Source: an uncultured Oscillibacter sp.
GTDB lineage: Bacteria > Bacillota > Clostridia > Oscillospirales > Oscillospiraceae
Assembly (NCBI GenBank): GCA_910586735.1
Contig: CAJUJW010000074.1
Span: 1 to 10,957, forward strand
Direction of reading: 5' to 3'
Length of the DNA: 10,957 bases
The position numbers and the translations under genes are program-made. The notes below the pieces were generated by a model. That model worked only from the letters and a program-made list of their open reading frames with translations. It did no database searches and was not told the origin of the DNA. Of this stretch, positions 1-4,997 are shown piece after piece. Each line of letters starts with the position of its first letter. The first letter of the stretch is position 1.

Positions 1-121
1 CTCTTTTGCGAAAAGAGAGAATGCGCCGTGCACGGTGGAAGAGAGAAAACGGGGGGCGCGGCACGGTACAGACTGTTTGATACGAATGCCCCTGCCCGCG
101 GCGTGGTGCGAGCGGGGGGTT

Positions 122-152
122 GGAGGTTGTCGAATCGACCAGCTCCTCTTTT
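122..152 (+). terminator. terminator-like hairpin (weak)
   Basis: An imperfect stem (GGAG with CTCC outside, GTCG with CGAC inside, two mismatches between) is followed by TCTTTT at 147-152. It could end a plus-strand transcript entering from upstream of the window. The T-run is short and interrupted, so this is only a candidate. The first 17 bases of the window form another small hairpin (CTCTTTT, GCG, AAAAGAG). I see no gene in 1-232: the reading frames there show no ribosome binding site and no recognisable protein. Confidence 0.3.
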
Positions 153-187
153 CGCTGCCGCTCATCGGTGGTTGCGGAAAGACTGGG

Positions 188-218
188 AAAAAGGGCACCT
201 GGCCAATTGACCAGGTGC
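188..218 (-). terminator. intrinsic terminator, minus strand
   Basis: On the minus strand the 8-bp stem GCACCTGG/CCAGGTGC with an 8-base loop is followed by CC and then TTTTT (192-188). It lies 14 bases beyond the TAA at 233-235, so it fits as the end of the transcript that carries the reading-frame remnant. On the plus strand the tail is T-poor, so minus-strand use is more likely. Confidence 0.6.
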
Positions 219-232
219 TGCCCCTTTCCTTA

Positions 233-334
233 TTATAAATTCCCCAATTTCTCATCTATCAAACCCACCGCGATTTCAAAAGCCTTGATCCGCCGCTCCA
301 CCAAAGTGATCTGAGACTTGTACCGCCCCGGCAC
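233..334 (-). pseudogene. 3' remnant of an unidentified gene, or a very small protein
   Basis: The minus frame ending in TAA at 235-233 encodes a protein-like tail, with ITLVERRIKAFEIAVGL followed by IDEKLGNL. It has a helix-like heptad pattern and is closed by a good terminator. Upstream the frame runs straight into the tRNA-Leu terminator and tRNA genes, so an ordinary start is missing. A GTG at 334-332 would give 33 residues, but it has no convincing ribosome binding site. The protein-like part stops within a few bases of the 31-bp inverted repeat at 338-402, as expected if the front of a gene was lost in a rearrangement or insertion there. I do not recognise the family. It could also be a genuine micro-ORF. 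Confidence 0.3.
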
Positions 335-337
335 GGT

Positions 338-402
338 CCGCCTCGCGCACCAGAAAGAAAAGACAGGCACCGCCTGTCTTTTCTTTCTGGTGCGCGAGGC
401 GG
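338..402. repeat. perfect 31-bp inverted repeat including the tRNA-Leu 3' end
   Basis: Positions 338-368 and 372-402 are exact reverse complements around the 3-base spacer ACC. The right arm contains the last 15 bases of the tRNA-Leu gene (four T-stem bases, the acceptor 3' strand, discriminator and CCA) plus 16 bases of its trailer. The left arm is an inverted copy of exactly that stretch. The inner 11 bp on each side work as the tRNA operon terminator. The outer 20 bp are more than termination needs. Confidence 0.9.
353..382 (-). terminator. terminator of the tRNA-Leu operon
   Basis: Reading the minus strand, AAAAGACAGGC, loop GGT, GCCTGTCTTTT, then CTTTC: an 11-bp stem with a U-rich 3' side, starting six bases after the CCA of the last tRNA. 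The sequence is symmetric, so it could also stop plus-strand transcripts. It forms the core of the longer inverted repeat at 338-402. Confidence 0.8.
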
Positions 403-475
403 GACTTGAACCCGCACGTCCGTAAAGGACACTAGAACCTGAATCTAGCGAGTCTGCCAATTCCACCACTCGCGC
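388..475 (-). tRNA. tRNA-Leu (anticodon CAG), copy 2
   Basis: This is a class II tRNA of 88 bases including the encoded CCA (390-388). The acceptor stem is GCGCGAG/CTCGCGC with discriminator A. The anticodon stem is CTAGA/TCTAG with loop TTCAGGT, giving anticodon CAG, which reads CUG. The long variable arm is TGTCCTTTACGGACG. The T-arm is GCGGGTTCAAGTCCCGC, an intact T-loop. It is the last gene of a three-tRNA operon and is identical base for base to the copy at 559-646. Its 3' end lies inside the inverted repeat at 338-402. Confidence 0.97.
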
Positions 476-520
476 GCATCGATATGAACTTTCTTGCCTT
501 ACGGACGGAAGGGGAAAGAG

Positions 521-545
521 GGTCCCGCCCCGCTGGAGCGGGACC
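521..545 (-). other. hairpin between the two tRNA-Leu(CAG) genes
   Basis: GGTCCCGC (521-528) and GCGGGACC (538-545) form an 8-bp GC-rich stem in the spacer between the identical tRNA genes. On the minus strand it is followed by CTCTTTCC, too weak a tail for an efficient terminator. It may instead mark processing, or give partial attenuation of the last copy. Confidence 0.5.
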
Positions 546-558
546 TTGTCTTTCTTCC

Positions 559-646
559 TGGTGCGCGAGGCGGGACTTGAACCCGCACGTCCGTAAAGGA
601 CACTAGAACCTGAATCTAGCGAGTCTGCCAATTCCACCACTCGCGC
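559..646 (-). tRNA. tRNA-Leu (anticodon CAG), copy 1
   Basis: This is an 88-base class II tRNA with encoded CCA (561-559), identical to the copy at 388-475: same acceptor stem GCGCGAG/CTCGCGC, anticodon loop TTCAGGT, long variable arm and T-arm. The first bases of its trailer (GGAAGAAAGACA) resemble the trailer of the other copy (GAAAGAAAAGACA), so the duplicated unit probably included a little downstream sequence. The operon promoter lies upstream of the tRNA-Leu(GAG) gene, which precedes this one. Confidence 0.97.
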
Positions 647-657
647 ATGGCTTCGGC

Positions 658-674
658 GGTCTTCTGGGAAGACC
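658..674 (-). other. small hairpin after tRNA-Leu(GAG)
   Basis: GGTCTTC, loop TGG, GAAGACC: a perfect 7-bp stem directly downstream of the CCA end of tRNA-Leu(GAG) and before the next tRNA. There is no T-run after it on the minus strand, so a role in 3' trimming is more plausible than termination. Confidence 0.45.
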
Positions 675-676
675 TG

Positions 677-762
677 TGGTGCGGCTGACGGGACTTGAAC
701 CCACACGTCGAATCGACACCAGCACCTCAAGCTGGCCTGTCTACCAGTTCCAGCACAGCCGC
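677..762 (-). tRNA. tRNA-Leu (anticodon GAG)
   Basis: This is an 86-base class II tRNA including CCA (679-677). The acceptor stem is GCGGCTG/CAGCCGC with discriminator A. The anticodon stem is CCAGC/GCTGG with loop TTGAGGT, giving anticodon GAG, which reads CUC and CUU. The variable arm is TGTCGATTCGACG, and the T-arm ends in GGTTCAAGTCC. It is the first gene of the operon, about 30 bases downstream of the probable start of transcription. Confidence 0.97.
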
Positions 763-797
763 GTAATCAAACGGCCCCCAAAAAAGACTGCTTGATT

Positions 798-826
798 ATT
801 ATAGCCAGAACCGCCCCGGTTGTCAA
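798..826 (-). promoter_or_regulatory. promoter of the tRNA-Leu operon
   Basis: On the minus strand TTGACA (826-821), a 17-base spacer and TATAAT (803-798) make a perfect housekeeping-sigma promoter. Transcription would start near 791, giving a leader of about 30 bases before tRNA-Leu(GAG). A consensus promoter suits a highly expressed stable-RNA operon. Confidence 0.9.
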
Positions 827-858
827 CACCCATTTTCGCTTTTTCCCGAATTTTTTCC

Positions 859-897
859 GCCCCCGTTCCTCCGCCCGGAGACGAAGGAACAGGGGGC
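859..897. terminator. strong hairpin after the sirtuin gene
   Basis: GCCCCC-GTTCCT and AGGAAC-GGGGGC form a 12-bp stem with one bulged A and an inner CG pair. It begins 11 bases after the sirtuin stop and separates that gene from the tRNA promoter. On the minus strand it is followed by GGAAAAAA, so it lacks the usual U-tract. It may act as a 3' stability structure or a weak terminator. Confidence 0.45.
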
Positions 898-907
898 TTC
901 CAGTCTT

Positions 908-1624
908 TTACAGCTGGGCCATGACCTCCCCGATGGGGTCGGTGATGACCAGGCCCGCAGAGAGGTCCCGGGCCACGGCGGATTTGTTGATGAGGGCCAG
1001 GCGGGACCCCTGGAAGTAGTTGATGAGCCCCGCCGCGGGCCACACGTTCAGGGAGGTCCCCCCGATGATCAGCAGGTCCGCCCGGGCGATGGAGTTCACC
1101 GCGTCGCTCATCACGTCCCCGTCCAGGCCCTCCTCGTAGAGGACCACGTCGGGCTTGACGGTCCCCCCGCACTCGCAGCGGGGCACGCCGGTGGAGCGCA
1201 GGATGAAGTCCAGGCCGTAGAACTTCCCGCACTTCTCGCAGTAGTTCCGGTGGACGCTGCCGTGGAGCTCGCAGACGTGTTTGCTGCCCGCCGCCTGGTG
1301 GAGCCCGTCGATGTTCTGGGTGACCACGGCGGTGAGTTTCCCCGCCGCCTCCCACTCCGCCAGCTTTTTGTGGGCGGCGTTGGGCTTGGCCTCGGGGGCC
1401 AGCATTTTGGCCCGGTAGAAGCGGAAGAACTCCTCGGGGTTGCTTTTATAGAAGGTATGGCTTAAAATGGTCTCCGGCGGATACCTCCACTCCTGGTGGT
1501 AGAGCCCGCCGGTGGAGCGGAAATCCGGGATGCCGGACTCCGTGCTGACCCCGGCGCCGCCGAAGAAGGCGATGGCTTTGGCCTCCTGTACCCAGGTCTT
1601 CAAGGTCTCGACTGCTTCCGTCAT
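908..1624 (-). CDS. NAD-dependent protein deacylase, SIR2 (sirtuin) family
   Basis: The 238-aa cytoplasmic sirtuin uses NAD+ to remove acyl groups from lysine side chains, yielding nicotinamide and O-acyl-ADP-ribose. Visible motifs are the Rossmann NAD signature GAGVSTESGIPDFRS (residues 23-37), TQNIDGLHQAAG (102-113), catalytic His121 in ELHGSVH, four zinc cysteines (C129, C132, C150, C152), KPDVVLYEE (157-165) and GGTSLNVWPA near the end. Length is normal for single-domain bacterial sirtuins. It resembles the Thermotoga Sir2 type, and I see no clear Tyr/Arg desuccinylase motif, so acyl preference is left open. The start at 1624 is chosen because GGGAGG lies eight bases before it; the frame stays open for 21 more codons upstream, but those overlap the control region and the divergent gene's start. 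Transcription is divergent from the ArsC-like gene. Confidence 0.95.
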   Translation of the reverse strand: MTEAVETLKTWVQEAKAIAFFGGAGVSTESGIPDFRSTGGLYHQEWRYPPETILSHTFYKSNPEEFFRFYRAKMLAPEAKPNAAHKKLAEWEAAGKLTAVVTQNIDGLHQAAGSKHVCELHGSVHRNYCEKCGKFYGLDFILRSTGVPRCECGGTVKPDVVLYEEGLDGDVMSDAVNSIARADLLIIGGTSLNVWPAAGLINYFQGSRLALINKSAVARDLSAGLVITDPIGEVMAQL

Positions 1625-1642
1625 AAATGTCCCTCCCTGCGG

Positions 1643-1650
1643 ATTATAAT
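1643..1650. promoter_or_regulatory. symmetric -10 element shared by divergent genes
   Basis: ATTATAAT equals its own reverse complement, so it gives TATAAT on both strands: 1645-1650 for the ArsC-like gene and 1648-1643 for the sirtuin. Neither side has a good -35 box at 17 bases. It lies 26 bases before the plus-strand ATG and 19 bases before the minus-strand ATG, leaving very short leaders. Confidence 0.55.
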
Positions 1651-1675
1651 AGAATCGTGTGAAGGAGAACGTCTC

Positions 1676-2011
1676 ATGAACATTCAAATCTTCGGCTCCT
1701 CCAAGTGCTTCGACACCAAGAAGGCCCAGCGCTGGTTCAAGGAGCGCCGGATCAAATTCCAGTACGTCGATCTCCCCTCAAAGGGATTATCCCCCAGAGA
1801 GTACCAATCCGTCAAGCAGAAAGTTGGCCTCCAGGCCCTGGTGAACACAAGATGCCGGGCTTACGAGGACTTGTACATGGCCTACGTGGCCCCCGCCGCC
1901 CAGGAGGAGAAACTGCTGGAGAACCCGGTCCTGTTCCAGACGCCCATCGTCCGCAACGGGAAAGAGGCCACCGTGGGGTATCACCCCGAGGTGTGGGAAA
2001 CTTGGGAATGA
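1676..2011 (+). CDS. ArsC/Spx-family thioredoxin-fold protein
   Basis: This 111-aa protein of the ArsC/Spx/YffB-like family begins MNIQIFGSSKCFDTKKAQRW, a thioredoxin-fold beta strand followed by a lone cysteine (C11) at the helix start, as in the family. Further along it has LVNTRCRAYEDL (second cysteine) and QTPIVRNGKEATVGYHPEVW with the expected proline-loop segment. Family members are arsenate reductases or RNA-polymerase-binding regulators such as Spx. The motif around C11 is not the CXXC of Spx, and no arsenic-resistance genes lie nearby, so annotation as arsenate reductase would be unsafe. The start is supported by AAGGAG eight bases upstream. Longer in-frame extensions upstream are antisense to the sirtuin. 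The next gene, 77 bases on, lies on the same strand and may be cotranscribed. Confidence 0.88.
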   Translation: MNIQIFGSSKCFDTKKAQRWFKERRIKFQYVDLPSKGLSPREYQSVKQKVGLQALVNTRCRAYEDLYMAYVAPAAQEEKLLENPVLFQTPIVRNGKEATVGYHPEVWETWE

Positions 2012-2088
2012 CCCCCGTGCCGCCGGACCGCAAAAGCGCGCGTCGCGTTCCCCGGCTATTTTGACATAGAAAGCGTGGTGAGTCCGCC

Positions 2089-2919
2089 GTGAAGCGCAAG
2101 CTGCCCAGGGGGGCCTATCTCCTCGTCCAGCGCTACTTCCGCCACAACGTGGGGGTCCAGAGCGCCGCCCTGGCCTTCTACCTGCTGTTTATGATTTTCC
2201 CCTTCCTGATCTTCATCAGCGCCCTGCTGGGCATGCTGAATCTGAACGTCACCGCCATCCTCCTGGCCCTGGGGGAGTTCCTGCCCCGGGACGTGGTGGA
2301 CATCATCCGGGCCTACCTCCTCCACGTGAGCCGGAACCCCAGCCCCAAGCTGATGGTCTTCGGTCTGTTCTTCTCCATCTGGTTCCCCATGCGGGCCACC
2401 AACGCCCTGATGGTCTCCGTCCGCACGGCCTACCACCTGGGTCCCCCCAAGCGGGCGGTGATCCACCGGCTGAAGACCCTGCTCTATACCGTGGTGCTGA
2501 TCTCCGCCATCGCCCTGACGCTGACGCTGATGACGGTGGGCGAGCGGCTTTTGGGCTACGCGGTGGGGAACTTCCGCCTGCCCCTCTTCCTGGCGGAGCT
2601 GTGGGCCCGGATGCGCTTCCCGGCGGCGGCGGTGGTGGGCTACTTCGCCCTGTTCTTTCTCTACGCCCTGGCCCAGGACGGCCGCCAGCCCTGGCGGAAC
2701 CTCTGGCCGGGCACCCTGGCGGCCCTGGCGGTCTGGATGGGCCTGAGCTGGCTGTACGCCATGTACGTGGACCGCTTCGCCAACTACTCCCTGCTCTACG
2801 GGTCCATCGGGACGGTGGTGGTGCTGATGATCTGGCTGTACATGTCCGCCAACGTCCTCATATTGGGCGCCGAGTTCAACGGGACCCTGGTTGCCATGCG
2901 GAAGGAGCAGGGGGCGTGA
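2089..2919 (+). CDS. YihY/BrkB family integral membrane protein
   Basis: This 276-aa inner-membrane protein has about six hydrophobic segments (roughly residues 27-50, 88-110, 130-150, 177-197, 208-228, 238-262). Family hallmarks are the N-terminal ALAFYLLFMIFPFLIF stretch and the C-terminal YGSIGTVVVLMIWLYMSAN followed by GAEFN. Such proteins were once called RNase BN or virulence factor BrkB; the RNase assignment was withdrawn and the function is not settled. Length is normal. The start is GTG at 2089, with GGTGAG seven bases before it, a moderate ribosome binding site. The stop lies 10 bases from the stop of the opposing SnoaL-like gene with no terminator in between; the first good plus-strand terminator is at 3250-3274. 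Confidence 0.92.
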   Translation: MKRKLPRGAYLLVQRYFRHNVGVQSAALAFYLLFMIFPFLIFISALLGMLNLNVTAILLALGEFLPRDVVDIIRAYLLHVSRNPSPKLMVFGLFFSIWFPMRATNALMVSVRTAYHLGPPKRAVIHRLKTLLYTVVLISAIALTLTLMTVGERLLGYAVGNFRLPLFLAELWARMRFPAAAVVGYFALFFLYALAQDGRQPWRNLWPGTLAALAVWMGLSWLYAMYVDRFANYSLLYGSIGTVVVLMIWLYMSANVLILGAEFNGTLVAMRKEQGA

Positions 2920-2929
2920 GCCGCGCCGG

Positions 2930-3181
2930 TCACTCGATGGGGAGGCCGTGCTGCCTCAAAAAAGAGAGCTTATCCCAATAGCCCCGCTGGAAGACGATGG
3001 CCCCATTGACCACCTGAAAAAACCCGCAGCCCCGCAGTCCCAGGGGGTCCCGCCACTCCAGAATTGCCCACTGGCCGCCTTCAAACAGGTTTTCCACGAT
3101 ACAGACCATTTTGGCGGCGGCAAATTCCCCGGCGTTAAAGCCGTCCACCCAGAGCTGGACGACTTCCTTTGGCCTTAGCAT
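2930..3181 (-). CDS. SnoaL-like (NTF2-fold) protein, internally shortened
   Basis: This 83-aa protein shows both ends of a SnoaL-like fold: the N-terminal helix with VVQLWVDGFNAGE (7-19), then IVENLFEGGQWAILEW (28-43), LRGCGFFQVVNGAIVF (49-64) and the closing helix YWDKLSFLRQHGL (68-80). In family members of about 115-130 residues, FNAG(D/E) is followed by a segment of 35-40 residues (an LYADDAV-like strand and a helix) before the VENLFEG strand. That segment is absent here, and GEF runs directly into AAAKMVCIVENLF. The frame is intact with a good AAGGAGG ribosome binding site before the ATG at 3181, so it is expressed or only recently decayed. SnoaL-like proteins include cyclases and isomerases; most are uncharacterised. 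A folded monomer looks doubtful without the missing strand and helix. Confidence 0.8.
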   Translation of the reverse strand: MLRPKEVVQLWVDGFNAGEFAAAKMVCIVENLFEGGQWAILEWRDPLGLRGCGFFQVVNGAIVFQRGYWDKLSFLRQHGLPIE

Positions 3182-3249
3182 AGTAAGCGCCTCCTTTTTA
3201 AAAGTTGGATTTATTGGGATGGCATCATTTCCGGCGGGCCTCAAATGGT

Positions 3250-3274
3250 GGCGGACCCGAAGGGTCCGCCTTTT
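3250..3274 (+). terminator. intrinsic terminator, plus strand
   Basis: GGCGGACCC, loop GAA, GGGTCCGCC, then TTTT (3271-3274): a perfect 9-bp stem with a T-run on the plus strand only. No plus-strand gene ends nearby except the YihY-family gene at 2919, 330 bases upstream. On the minus strand the hairpin lies between the small membrane protein gene and the SnoaL-like gene but lacks a U-tract. Confidence 0.7.
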
Positions 3275-3281
3275 CCCTGCC

Positions 3282-3581
3282 CTAGAGTCCAATTCTCTGC
3301 CGAATCCCCGCCGCGGCGCAAAGGCACAGCAGCCCCGCCAGGGCCCCTGTGCCCCACAGGAGGCTGTAGCTGACAGCCTCCTTATCCCGCCGCCGCTCCT
3401 CCGCCGCGGAGACAAACACATACAGCGCCGCCAGGCCAAACACCAGGGCCAGCCCGTCCGCCAGTCCCCGCCGCCCCAGGGCCGCGGCCCCCAGATACAG
3501 CAGAAAGCCCGCGCCGGAGACCATGGCCCCCCGGTTCAGCTGCCGGACGCCCCGCAGGAGAAGGGATTTCTTCGGCTTCAT
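3282..3581 (-). CDS. small membrane protein, three predicted helices
   Basis: This 99-aa protein, not recognised, has a basic N terminus (MKPKKSLLLRGVRQLNRG), three hydrophobic segments (about 19-36, 40-60, 72-92) and a short charged loop EERRRDKE between the second and third. Two ATGs are close together. The second, at 3581, is chosen because GGAGGG lies seven bases before it; the ATG at 3587 would be one base from the ribosome binding site. It starts 45 bases after the PBP stop with no terminator in the gap, so it is probably the third gene of the SEDS-PBP operon. A role as a small partner of the cell-wall pair is possible but rests on position alone. Confidence 0.72.
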   Translation of the reverse strand: MKPKKSLLLRGVRQLNRGAMVSGAGFLLYLGAAALGRRGLADGLALVFGLAALYVFVSAAEERRRDKEAVSYSLLWGTGALAGLLCLCAAAGIRQRIGL

Positions 3582-3626
3582 TTGCATACCCTCCGTATAG
3601 TTTAGATTTTCTATTACAATTTGTAC

Positions 3627-4997
3627 TTATTTCGCGTAGCCGTTGACGATGACATCCAGGACCCTTCCCGCCACGCCGCCGGCCACGGCGCTGCCGCCGC
3701 CGCCGTGCTCCACCAGGACCACGAAAGCCAAAGGCGCGTCCTCGTTCCGCAGGAACCCGGCGAACCAGGCGTGGGGGGCCTCCCCCTCCCCGACCTCGGC
3801 GGTGCCGGACTTGGCGCAGAGGTCCATATTTGGGAAGCGGCTTTTGCCGTAGGTCTTCTCCACGTTCCCGGCCATCAGGTCCGCCAGCTTCTCCGCCGTG
3901 GCCGGGTCGATGAGGGCCCCGGTGCGGCGGGTCCAGTGAGGCAGGGAGGGCAGGCCCAGGCCGTTCCTGGTTTTCAGAATCAGGTAGGGCTCCGCCGCTT
4001 TGCCGCCGCCCGCGATAGCCCCCATGTAGACCATCAGGGCGCAGGGGTTCACCAGGTCCTTGTCCTGACCCACCCCCGCCCAGCCCAGGCGGCCGTCGTC
4101 CATGGCCCAGTCGAAGGAGCCCCTGGCGGAGGCGAGGCCGTCGATGTTATAGCTGGCGGTGAGGCCCGCCTTTTCCGTGTACTTCCGCAGGGTGTCCGCC
4201 CCCAGCTCCACGGCAATGGACGCGAAGGCGGCGTTGCAGCTGTTGGCAAAGGCGGCGGCGATGTCCTGTTCCCCGTGGACCCCGGAACAGACGATGGTCT
4301 CCTCCCCGATCTGGACGGAACCGGCACAGTTCCAGGTGCGGCTCTCGATGCCCGGGATGGTCTCCAGCGCCGCCGTCAGGGTGACGGTCTTGTAGACCGA
4401 GCCGGGAGTAAACGCGGAGGACAGGAAGCGGTTCACATAGGCCCCCTTGTAGCGGTCGTTGGTCTCGATGTCCTCCGGTACATGGAGGGGGTCGTAGCTG
4501 GGGGCGGAGACCATGCAGAGAATCTCCCCGGTCTTGTAGTTGTAGACCGCCACGGTCCCGGCCCTGCCGTTCAGGGCCTGGTACGCCTCGTAGTTGTACC
4601 GGGCGTCGATGGTCAATGTCAGCTCCCCGCCCCGGTCCGCGCCGAAAGCCCCGTTAAAGAGGTTCCACCCCGTCAGCCGGCCGGCGAAGGCGTTCAGCGC
4701 CCCGGCGCCCACGTTCCCCTGGAGGTCCCCCACGGCGTGGAGGGTGGCCTTGCGGACAGTCTCACTGTCGTAGTAGGTCCGCTTCCCGTCCTGGGCGGAG
4801 GACAGCACGTCCCCGTCCCGGTCCAGCACGGTCCCGGCGGTGAGCTGGCCCTGGGTGTTGTACAGGTGCCGGTTAAAGGCGGAGGAGGCCCAGTCTCCCC
4901 CCTGGGTCAGGTAGCGGAAGAGGAAAAAGACCATCCCCGCCGCCAGGGCCAGGGCCAGCAGGAGGCAGACAACCGCCCGGTTCTCAATCTTCTTCAT
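3627..4997 (-). CDS. class B penicillin-binding protein (transpeptidase)
   Basis: The 456-aa protein has one N-terminal membrane helix (about 8-28) and an extracytoplasmic transpeptidase domain that cross-links peptidoglycan stem peptides. Active-site motifs are in order: SVYK (200-203, nucleophile S200), SCN (253-255) and KSGT (396-399). The segment before the catalytic domain is short, and no PASTA repeats follow, as in the PbpA subgroup of class B enzymes. The ATG overlaps the end of the FHA-FtsW gene by 14 bases, and its GAGGAGG ribosome binding site lies inside that gene, which points to translational coupling. SEDS glycosyltransferases work as complexes with class B PBPs, so this is very likely the partner of the upstream gene. 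Whether it serves elongation, division or spore cortex cannot be told from sequence. Confidence 0.95.
   Translation of the reverse strand: MKKIENRAVVCLLLALALAAGMVFFLFRYLTQGGDWASSAFNRHLYNTQGQLTAGTVLDRDGDVLSSAQDGKRTYYDSETVRKATLHAVGDLQGNVGAGALNAFAGRLTGWNLFNGAFGADRGGELTLTIDARYNYEAYQALNGRAGTVAVYNYKTGEILCMVSAPSYDPLHVPEDIETNDRYKGAYVNRFLSSAFTPGSVYKTVTLTAALETIPGIESRTWNCAGSVQIGEETIVCSGVHGEQDIAAAFANSCNAAFASIAVELGADTLRKYTEKAGLTASYNIDGLASARGSFDWAMDDGRLGWAGVGQDKDLVNPCALMVYMGAIAGGGKAAEPYLILKTRNGLGLPSLPHWTRRTGALIDPATAEKLADLMAGNVEKTYGKSRFPNMDLCAKSGTAEVGEGEAPHAWFAGFLRNEDAPLAFVVLVEHGGGGSAVAGGVAGRVLDVIVNGYAK

Noticed and set aside
1..232. A degenerate tRNA suggested by GTCGAATCGAC, also present in the tRNA-Leu(GAG) variable arm.
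   Set aside because: The rest of the tRNA fold cannot be built; the match is a short palindrome only.
233..730. A 165-codon minus-strand frame spanning the tRNA genes.
   Set aside because: It reads through three tRNAs and contains the same peptide twice because the tRNAs are duplicated. Only the last ~33 codons look protein-like.
741..1355. A 204-codon minus-strand frame overlapping the sirtuin.
   Set aside because: It is a different frame of the sirtuin gene, rich in Arg/Gly/Pro/His, and it overlaps the tRNA promoter.
1676..2011. Naming the thioredoxin-fold gene arsC or spx.
   Set aside because: The lone-cysteine motif does not settle function, the CXXC of Spx is absent, and no arsenic or stress genes lie nearby.
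2061..2066. TTGACA before the YihY-family gene.
   Set aside because: A -10 box at normal spacing would fall at the start codon, and no TATAAT-like sequence is there.
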